This document shows positions 27,901 through 33,800 of a DNA stretch of 64,000 bases, in pieces. The notes under the pieces are model-generated. The model saw nothing but the letters and a program-made list of their open reading frames with translations. It did not search any database and was not told the origin of the DNA. The translations under genes were made by a program, and so were the position numbers. The DNA comes from Clostridiales bacterium. GTDB lineage: Bacteria > Bacillota > Clostridia > Oscillospirales > Oscillospiraceae. Within the stretch, counting starts at the first letter, position 1; each line of letters begins with the position of its first letter. The stretch spans positions 1 to 64,000 of the forward strand of contig JAJUHC010000010.1 in NCBI GenBank assembly GCA_029268065.1, read 5' to 3'.

Positions 27901-28320
27901 GTTGTGACCGTGCTCTACCGCCTCGAGGGCAAGCCCGCCGCTTACCCCGCCGGCACGTTTGCGGACGTCGAGGACGGAAAATGGTACACCGACGCCGTAA
28001 AGTGGGCGACCGCAAACGGAATTGTCTCCGGTTACGGCGGCGGGGTGTTCGGCACAGACGACAGCGTAACGAGGGAGCAGCTTGCTACCATCCTTTACAA
28101 CTACGCAAAGCACAAGGGCTACGGCGTGACGAAGTCGGCCGACCTCGGCGCGTACTCGGACGCGCAGGATATAAGCGCCTGGGCAAATTACGCGATGAAA
28201 TGGGCTGTCGCCGAAGGCCTCATGAACGGGACGACCGACGCGACGCTCGAGCCTTCCGCCACCGCCACCCGCGCGCAGGTAGCCACAATACTGATGCGAT
28301 TCGCGGAGAAAAATAAGTGA
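21979..28320 (+). CDS. giant SLH-anchored surface protein with two DUF4430-like domains
   Basis: 2113 residues from ATG 21979, 5 bases after GGAGGG; ATG-less extension to 21949 is rejected. Order: signal peptide (1-24); GLUG-type beta-helix repeats (about 34-284, e.g. GGIAVYNYGTISSCFSGV); a cadherin-like domain; FIVAR-type helical repeats (about 450-570, 902-964, 1234-1304); a first DUF4430-like domain (about 660-767); a second, clearer one (about 1313-1456) with SGWMGTLNDWFVNEGF and NLGADIGGTWG, which parallels SGWMYKVNGWFPNYGCS...DLGRDVGG of the protein at 36964; a cadherin-like beta-sandwich; a linker domain; and three SLH repeats (about 1932-2113). DUF4430 is the transcobalamin C-terminal-like fold, so corrinoid binding at the cell surface is a fair inference. 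The SLH block tethers it to wall polymers. Confidence 0.8.
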   Translation: MKRILSAFLALVMVFCLLPISASAATEYNGQTASGDYSISTAAQLAQLATAVNSGTTYESSTFTLANDIDLSTVCGAGVGSWTPIGYPTDGTRPFQGVFDGNGHTVSHMYADTSTTGSASGNALFGYIGASGMVKNLGIANSTISGKDNYIGGIAVYNYGTISSCFSGVDLSSSLSSTNPTNAQYAGGISSVNNGTISKCYFYGTISVAGNGRRIGGISGLSSGNFYDCYSRGSISVSGTKTEVAAVVGRFNSGFAKERCYYTSSCNVSDSNATLKDDKADLLGSLISAGFAADVNNINDGWPVLEWQNPSAPNSAPVILAANPGTAATRVNSAYSVSLSTVFFDAESDPLTYTVSVNGAYTVSAATNYIFTPPAAGAYSLVFKASDGKLESPAYTLNLTAVDDSGLKAAIDAAPASGYFTSGDRYNGKTTSVNGFWADMQAVLKTANSVYSNSASTQLLVDNSTYALNASVSLLIPLSRVNATVLYEAINDKPFIYGENEVKIYTDASYYSYSSWNAYQSALTASKNMLSSLYDSGGSPTALNKASYQASVNDQAAALAAARNSLDRRADEYGLADAQSAYDGISVLANKLFKPANMNASNYTAQSWADFIAVRDEALAWCASHGRPNFNIGKNEAKECIAVYNKLWDACYKGLSPSAGSISVSVTVSDAYAAKKNISPVDIVGTRRLTLSGGSTIKDALGFGYGALESRIDSGRISDCRIGVYLNGVFLLNPATGGVSPPESLNFDDVKLHDGDELLVVYMAVPTYYNLSGALTCYGVSEVGSYVRYLEASQKELSAEAGKAFSMTVLAQSALPSKYSGEKSAVSGASVFVSDCCQTEAAARSAAAVKNSGAVSGSDGGFTLKLYSEGWYALSILENGDYGGISCGSTVIVHITASSNPAAVKAELQAELDAAYASCDKDYFSADNWNSIQNSYDSGTSGIKDAATLGEAADAQKTAIKAIKAIYDATTSENTKKIASFRTLLNELPDNTSLIDKSLQGKVDALILTYGAMSEYQISQLNGIEQNKYKAIVAANQAGLPEAVNYTLRFQVVGDTEEATAALQSMYAYLREHPASEDKITDTTGGAQLKPLGTFNSSGLTETTSTALKSVGLTASVDYASYYQVRDAQDHVLTNGGSWRITHEGFSFSQITESGCKSGKARVYVGGTAYEVKEYHIEGLNEASIGWSALTQFNKSSYLGLSKDCVNLTFDNAVMGFNMPFNNVSITAVWGPVMTESDLNSAKSASSASLTSAYSTYDSANYTESNWAALTAAYNSGLANIANATTFYGAAAARKEAMAAMAAVPTKETQGAPNDFGSAVGKVYITVENTTFTSPANGDTPGWTGTLLSGWYNLYEKDTMMTCVLRALEAKGCTWTGTGSSDKYGITYLSSITKPGGGKLGEFDGYSGSGWMGTLNDWFVNEGFQQFSVKGGNLESGDYIRIMFTTNLGADIGGTWGSADTSLSSLTVSSGTLMPAFKSERLSYGLLISGPSQSVKITPEANNKNYLVKAFLNRYNDDSAYYKRTEAINVQPGDIIYVGCGEREWPSMNNQETEAIDYTGTKYTIKVYNSKADFAKDLIDALPAVSNVTFSNYTSYKDEIEYAREIYESLTSPQKSEVANLASLTAAEDRLKFYEDIADVKKLLAAIPKASTITSSNMSDVAKQVLAVDAAYKALSEEQKLYITVAIVTNYNNAIKALNELGAFASGSAPSAISGSNNAPESSGGAVKLTPDAAVSGGKASVSVSASAITAAIKSAKTSGSDTIVIAPKVSGTVTKTSVEIPKGSISSIASDTSAVLKVETPVGSVSIPNEALLSISNQAAGSTVTVSLNTVEAAALTEAQKSAVGSSTVYDISIMSGGSHISSFGEGSITVSLPYTLKDGESESSVKVWYLNDSGELQQISCSYDKSTGLATFTTTHLSYYIVGSSADWTNPFADVREGDWFFKAVGYVSQKGLMSGTSEKSFEPNANMTRAMVVTVLYRLEGKPAAYPAGTFADVEDGKWYTDAVKWATANGIVSGYGGGVFGTDDSVTREQLATILYNYAKHKGYGVTKSADLGAYSDAQDISAWANYAMKWAVAEGLMNGTTDATLEPSATATRAQVATILMRFAEKNK

Positions 28321-28784
28321 TGCGGCGTCGCGCATCCGCTTCAAGTCTGCCGCGGAAATCATTGACAATGCGTCTGGCTTGTGCTAGCTTATAAAAAATA
28401 CCATTTTAAGTTATTGAGAGCCGTGACGTGCGGACCTGAGCCTGCGTCTGCGGCGGCTGCTGTGGCCGCCGCAGACGCGGGCGTGTCGAAAATGTCTTTC
28501 GACACGCTCCCGGGGAGCGGCTTTTACCACCCTGGCACGCGGCAAAAGCCGCGATACCCCCGGCCGCGATACCTAGGCGACCGGTCGCCCTGAAGCCCGT
28601 ATATTTTATTTGAGCTCGGCACGCACATGTCGTGCTGTCCCGTCTGCGACGGGTCCCTGCGCGGGATAATGTATTTTTGCGGCGTGCATGCCGCCGGAAA
28701 ATGGTTTTATACTGTTATTGCATCTTTTGATCTCAGGCTTTTTGACGGTCTTACGGCTGATTATTATTGGAGATTGCGAAGATC
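28321..28784 (+). other. intergenic region rich in inverted repeats, with a possible promoter
   Basis: TTGACA (28362-28367), 17 bases and TAGCTT (28385-28390) could be a promoter. Downstream stems: GCGTCTGCGGCGGC (28444-28457) with 28465-28478; GCGTGTCGAAA (28481-28491) with 28497-28507; GCGGCTTTT (28517-28525) with 28544-28552; the palindrome GGCGACCGGTCGCC (28574-28587); and smaller stems to about 28700. No cobalamin box or other riboswitch consensus that I know was found. It could be a structured leader or small RNA. No coding sequence is supported here. Confidence 0.45.
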
Positions 28785-29750
28785 ATGAAAATTATGGCGA
28801 ATATTACAAATACAGAGACAGACATGGAGCGCTTTTCGGACGGTGAAGATATAAAGGAGTTCTGCCGTGCGCACGGCCTGAGCGGCCTGGAGCTGCTGCC
28901 TGTGGACGGCAATACGCTGAGCAAAATTCCCGAGGGCGCGGCGATAGGGCTCCATCTCTCATATTATAACTGCTGGGTGGACTTCTGGAACGGCAACGAG
29001 CAGGGGATTTTAGCGGAGTTCGGTACGATGGAGGAGGCCGGGCGTGTTTTCGGGAGCGGCCGGCAGGCGATGATCGACCGTTACAGGGCGCAGCTCGATT
29101 TTGCCGAGAGCATAGGGGCTGAGTATGTGGTATTCCATGTTTCCGACGTTTCGATTGAAGAAACGCTCTCTTATAAAATGCGGCACGGCGATGAAGAGGT
29201 TGCTGAAGCCTCGCTGGAGCTGATAAACGCCATACTGGACTCCAGGCCTTACTCCTTTTATTTCCTGATTGAAAACCTCTGGTGGCCGGGATTTACAATG
29301 AAAAGCCCGGGAATAACAAAGGGGCTGATGGACGGGATTCATTTCGACAGGAAAGGCATTATGCTGGATACGGGCCATCTCATGCACACAAATATCTATC
29401 TCAATTCGCAGGAAGAGGGCATCGGGTATATACGCGCAGTTTTGGACACGCACGGGGCGCTCTGCGACTATATCAAGGGCGTTCACCTGCATCAGAGCGT
29501 AAGCGGCTCTTATGTAAGGGAGCTCATCGGCCGGCCGCCGAAGATTAGAGGCACATACTACGAAAGACTTTGTGAGGCCTATACGCATGTGCTTAACATC
29601 GATACGCACCGTCCTTTTACCGGACGCGGAATACGCGGCCTCATAGAGCAAATAGACCCCGAGTTTCTCACATACGAATTCATGTCGTGCAGCCGTGAAG
29701 AGCTGGAGGGCTATATAAGAAGCCAGAACAAGGCGCTGTTCAGCCAGTAA
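28785..29750 (+). CDS. xylose-isomerase-like TIM-barrel protein
   Basis: About 321 residues. The sequence has the sugar phosphate isomerase/epimerase (AP endonuclease 2) barrel pattern: LSGLELLPVDG, GLHLSYYNCWVDFW, DFAESIGAEYVVFHVSDVS, FLIENLWWPGFT (metal-ligand Glu), GIMLDTGHLMHTN (Asp-x-x-His), KGVHLHQSVSG and YEFMS (late Glu). All metal ligands of the family seem present. The start is uncertain: ATG 28785 follows GGAG at 12 bases, TTG 28767 and ATG 28794 are alternatives. Its substrate is unknown. It lies between two cobalamin-controlled units and may be unrelated to them, though barrels of this superfamily occur in cofactor pathways. Confidence 0.75.
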   Translation: MKIMANITNTETDMERFSDGEDIKEFCRAHGLSGLELLPVDGNTLSKIPEGAAIGLHLSYYNCWVDFWNGNEQGILAEFGTMEEAGRVFGSGRQAMIDRYRAQLDFAESIGAEYVVFHVSDVSIEETLSYKMRHGDEEVAEASLELINAILDSRPYSFYFLIENLWWPGFTMKSPGITKGLMDGIHFDRKGIMLDTGHLMHTNIYLNSQEEGIGYIRAVLDTHGALCDYIKGVHLHQSVSGSYVRELIGRPPKIRGTYYERLCEAYTHVLNIDTHRPFTGRGIRGLIEQIDPEFLTYEFMSCSREELEGYIRSQNKALFSQ

Positions 29751-29811
29751 CCCGCACTGGACTTGATTTAATGTTCCGAAAGCATACTTTTCCGCGAGGG
29801 GGGAACCGAAT

Positions 29812-30069
29812 ATGGAAGGCGAAACACCGAAACAGTCATGCGCAACGCTTAAAGACGCCGAAATACTGAGCAGGGAGGCTGAATTTGCGCAGAAACACAG
29901 GAGCGATACCGACGAGGAGCTCTTGCTATACCTGAAATCGTATGTTGACGAACTCGGCTATATCCCCAAAAAGACCCTGATTCCCGGCTTTTCGTATATT
30001 AAATGCCGCATGGGGCCATGGCCCAGGGTACTGGAAAAGGCGGGGCTGAAAAAGGGGAGAGGACGATAG
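29812..30069 (+). CDS. small protein with homing-endonuclease-associated repeat
   Basis: 85 residues. The C-terminal 50 residues match the HNH-associated repeat: LLLYLKSYVDELGYIPKKTL, then IPGFSYIKCRMGPWPRVLEK. This helical module binds DNA when attached to nucleases, but no nuclease domain is present. The N-terminal 30 residues are charged and helical. The start ATG 29812 follows GAGGGGGGAA. It may be a small DNA-binding regulator. It stands alone between the TIM-barrel gene and the promoter of riboswitch B. Confidence 0.65.
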   Translation: MEGETPKQSCATLKDAEILSREAEFAQKHRSDTDEELLLYLKSYVDELGYIPKKTLIPGFSYIKCRMGPWPRVLEKAGLKKGRGR

Positions 30070-30129
30070 CCTCAGACAGAAACGAGTCATTTGCAATTAA
30101 CAAAAGTGCAAATCGGCGGTAAAAAAAGG

Positions 30130-30158
30130 TTGACAAAAAATAGCATATGTGATAACTT
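30130..30158 (+). promoter_or_regulatory. promoter for riboswitch B unit
   Basis: TTGACA (30130-30135), 17 bases, TAACTT (30153-30158), placed about 20 bases before cobalamin riboswitch B, as in unit A. Confidence 0.65.
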
Positions 30159-30179
30159 AACAAGGAAATTGAATAGCAT

Positions 30180-30376
30180 TTCAAGTGTCCCTTGGGGCGT
30201 CCGGCCTTGAGGGAAGAATAGATAATCGGGTGAGAATCCCGAGCGGAACCGCCGCTGTATGCGCGAGGCCGCGCTCAAAGACGAAAGTCGGTCACTGGGA
30301 AACCGGGAAGGCGGAGCGCGCGCCGCTGGAGAGAAGCTCCTCAACGCGCGAGCCAGAAGACCTGCTTTGAAATGAA
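30180..30376 (+). ncRNA. cobalamin riboswitch B (plus strand)
   Basis: Same conserved order as riboswitch A: AAGTGTCCCTTGGGG, GAGGGAAGAATAGATAATC, GGGTGAGAATCCCGAGCGG, CCGCCGCTGTATGCG, AGTCGGTCACTGGG, CCGGGAAGGCGG and AGCCAGAAGACCTGC. The variable arm differs in sequence but keeps its pairing (GAGCGCGCG with CGCGCGAGC), a sign of a functional aptamer. A and B are probably products of a duplication. Confidence 0.92.
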
Positions 30377-30418
30377 CCGCCCGCGGCATTCGGGATCGGT
30401 TGGCGTTTTGCAGAAATA

Positions 30419-30458
30419 CGGCTGCGACAATCTTTTTGATTGCCGCGGTTTTTTGTTT
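30419..30458 (+). terminator. intrinsic terminator after riboswitch B
   Basis: CTGCGACAATC (30422-30432) pairs with GATTGCCGCGG (30438-30448) apart from one mismatch, followed by TTTTTTGTTTGG. It is homologous in layout to the terminator after riboswitch A. Confidence 0.8.
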
Positions 30459-30578
30459 GGATTCTTTTGCCGCTGACACCGGGTTCCGCGCCGGGCGGCG
30501 CTGCTGTTTCGCCCGCCGGGCCGCTCGGAGACTGTGCCGGGCTGTTGTTCCAATAACTTTGCGGATGGAGAATATGGT

Positions 30579-30737
30579 ATGGATGACAAGAAAACGGAAG
30601 CCGGGCTATCGCTCAGCGAGCAGGAGGCGCGGCTGATAAGCATGATACGCGATATAAGGTTCGGGGAACTGCATATCTTCGTATCGGACGGAAAGCCCGT
30701 CAGAGTGGAAGAAATAAAAAAGAGCATAAAGCTATAA
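30579..30737 (+). CDS. DUF2292 (YezD-like) small protein, copy B
   Basis: 52 residues. GGAG lies 8 bases before ATG 30579; ATG 30574 is out of frame. The core LHIFVSDGKPVRVEEIKKSI aligns with copy A and follows the same helical start (LSEQEARLISMIRDIRFGEL). It is the first gene after riboswitch B. Element M3 begins 4 bases after the stop, so the small protein can be made while expression of the large gene downstream is controlled separately. Confidence 0.8.
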   Translation: MDDKKTEAGLSLSEQEARLISMIRDIRFGELHIFVSDGKPVRVEEIKKSIKL

Positions 30738-30741
30738 TGAA

Positions 30742-30812
30742 CTGACCGAACAACGGAGGTTCAGCAGACGGGGATGCGATGCGTCCCGCTGTCCGCTGAG
30801 CCTTTTTTTGCT
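30742..30812 (+). promoter_or_regulatory. element M3: conserved box plus terminator hairpin
   Basis: CTGACCGAACAACGGAGGTT is identical to M1. The closing stem GGTTCAGC (30758-30765) pairs with GCTGAGCC (30795-30802), the inner stem GGGATGC (30771-30777) pairs with GCGTCCC (30781-30787), and TTTTTTTGCTTT follows. It lies between DUF2292 copy B and the SLH protein gene. Confidence 0.78.
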
Positions 30813-30849
30813 TTGAGCTTAATTTTGCAGATGTTGAGGAGATTGGAAG

Positions 30850-33800
30850 ATGAGAAGGAGCAAATTAAGGAAACGGACAGCGGCCCTGATGCTCGCATTT
30901 GTTATGGCGGTAGGCTTATTGCCGATTTCGGCGCTCGCGGATCCGGCGGTTACCGTTCGCATAATCGGCCAAAACGGCGTTATCGAGGAAAAGACCCTGA
31001 GCATAAGCTCGGTCACGGATTATACAAAGGACGCAAATGACCAAAGTGCGGGCCTGAACGCTTTGGACGCCGTCATTAGCGCGACTCAGCTCGATTCCCT
31101 GGGGAGCTACGGCATTTCCTACAATTCGACATATAAGACGTACTACATAAGCAAAATTGCGGGAATCACTCCCTCCGCGAGCGATTATTGGGGTTCTCTG
31201 TCCATAAGCCAGTCGGGCGCGTACGACGGCAACGCTTTGAGCGGTCACGCTCTTGCGGCCGGAGATACTTATATTGTTTACTATGACAGATATACAGGCA
31301 GGGGCGGAAACTACGGATATCAATCGTACGCCTGCTTCGATTCGGGAGCCGTATCCGGTAAAACGGGAACTCCCGTTGAAGTCTCTGTTAAAACAACCGG
31401 CTACGACGCGGGCTGGAACACCGTCGCGGCGCCGCTTTCGTACGTGACGGTCTATGCGAGCGGCGGGAGCTATAACGTGCCGACGCCCGTCGCGCTGACA
31501 GACGGCGACGGCAAGGCCTGCATAAGCTTTGCGGAAGCGGGGAGCTATACCCTTTCGCTTTCGGAGGACTATACATACGCGCGCTGCGCGGTCAGCGTTT
31601 CGGGGAGCCCTGTATCGTTATCGGGGCTGAAAATAACCGTTACCAATAGCGCGGATAACCTGAACGGCGCATCGCTGACCCTGACGAACGATTCGGGCGA
31701 TACCTATTCCGCGTACGCCGTAAGCCCCTCGGTTTACCTCTATAAGACGGGTTACAGCTCCATATATCGGGTCGATTCCTCAGTCTATCTTTATCTCGCC
31801 GGGAGCAACGCAAATTATACGGTCAGCCCGACGGTCTACTTGTACTCCATACCCGACGGCACATACAATTACAGCGTAACCGCAAACGGCTGCCAGCCCG
31901 CGAGCGGAACGGTAACGGTCAGCGGCGCCACGTCAAAGATAATCACGCTGGCCGCGCTCAGCGGGCGTCTGGTGACAATCACGCCGGGGGACGCCGCGCA
32001 TGAGACGGTAAAGGTGACTGATTCAAGCGGCGCCGAGCAGACGGCGTCGAGCATATCCGGCGGCGTGTATTCGTACGACCTGCCGGACGGCAATTACACT
32101 TATATCATCAGCCGCAGCGGATACCACAGCCGGTTCGGGAGCTTTACGGTGAACGGGACGGGGCAGAGCATCGCGCCCGCGGCTCTTACGGAAGCGGCTT
32201 CCGGCACGGCAGCCTGGCCCGCGTTCCGGAGCTTCGGAAGCAATATGGCGGTAGTTGCGGATTCGACGGCCAGGGGCTCCTGGCAGGCGAGTGAAAAATG
32301 GGCGTCGTCGCTCGGAGCGCTCGGAGCGTACGGAACCCTGACAACCTCAAATATCGTCGTATATGACGGATACCTCTATGTTGCCACCGAGCACGGCCTT
32401 TCAAAAGTAAAAAAGAGCGACGGGACGGTCGTGGCCACCGTTCCGCTCTCGACAAGCGGAACGACATACGCGCCTCAGATCGCCTATGGCGACGGAAAGA
32501 TTTTCGCCGCTAATTCGAAGGGGATCGACGCTTATGACGCGCTGACTATGGAGCGGGTGTGGTCTTCGCCCATTTCGTCCTACGGAAACTATATGCCGAC
32601 GACGCCGATACTTTACAGCGCCGGTACGAATACGATCTACGTCGGCGACTTCGGAGACAGTAATTATACTCTCGGAACCTACGGCGGCTATTCGGCGATA
32701 AACGCTTCCGACGGGTCGGGAAAATGGATCAAGTGGGGCGGCGCGACTGACTCGCACTACTGGGCGGGCGCGGTCATTGTCGGGGATTATCTGGTTTTCG
32801 GAAGCGACAGCGGAACCCTTTCTTCGGTGAAAGCAAGCGACGCTTCCGCTGCAGGAACCCTCTCGGTAACCGGCAAGATTCGCTCATCAGCGGCCTATGA
32901 CGGGACCTGCCTATACTTCACCACGAGCAGCGGATATATTTACAAAGCCTCTATCGACAGCGCCACGGGCGCACTGACATTGGTTGCTTCACGTCAGTTT
33001 TGCGCTTCGGGAAGCACCAGCACCCCCGTCGTTTATAACGGCAGGGTATATGTCGGCGCAAATGACGGAATCTATGTTCTGAGCGCAAGCGATCTAACGC
33101 AGGTATCTTCATACACTACCTCGGGAGGGGTTCAGTCCTCGGCGCTTCTTACGACTGCGTACAGCGGCTCTGCCTACGGATACTTTACCGTAAACTCCCC
33201 GCGCGGCGAAATCGTCGTTCTCAAGGACGACGGCGCCGGTATAACTTATGACACTCTCTACACGGCCTCACACGAGCAATACAGTTATACAAGCCTCGTT
33301 TCCGACGGTGACGGAACGATCTATTACACAAATGACTCGGGCTATATTTTTGCGATTTCGAATACGGGCGCAAACAGTGCCGATAAAGCCAAAGTAACCT
33401 TCAATATCACGCCGCCCTCGGTATTCGACTCGAATTCCTGGACGACAACATACCCCGCGATAACAGTGAGGGACGAAAGCGGCGCCGTGGTGAATACGGC
33501 CTCTGCGGGGACCTACTACCTGCCGGCGGGCAATTATGCTTACACGGTAGGGCTCAGCGGTTACTCGACCGCAAGCGGGAGCTTTACTATATCGTCGGGG
33601 GATATCGGCGGGAAAACCATTTCCGTTTCGCTTTCTCCGCTGCAAAACGGAAACACAAACACAAATATATCCGTGAGCGTGACCGTTACGGGTTATAACG
33701 GCGAGGGGCTTCTGAACTCAAAAACCGTTACCCTCCAGAACGGGGCGACGGCCTGGGAGGCAATACAAACCGCGTTGAGCGGCAGCGGAATCAGCTGCGC

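Noticed and set aside
21979-28320. Repeats within the giant gene as CRISPR or tandem DNA repeats
   Set aside because: They are diverged protein repeats (GLUG, FIVAR, SLH), without constant spacing or identical DNA units.
28381-28593. Open frame across the inverted repeats
   Set aside because: It consists of hairpin arms; the apparent Ala-rich protein is a by-product of GC-rich palindromes.
28430-28640. Possible fourth cobalamin riboswitch
   Set aside because: No GCCACTG-like core, no AGACCTGC closing box and no consensus arms on either strand.
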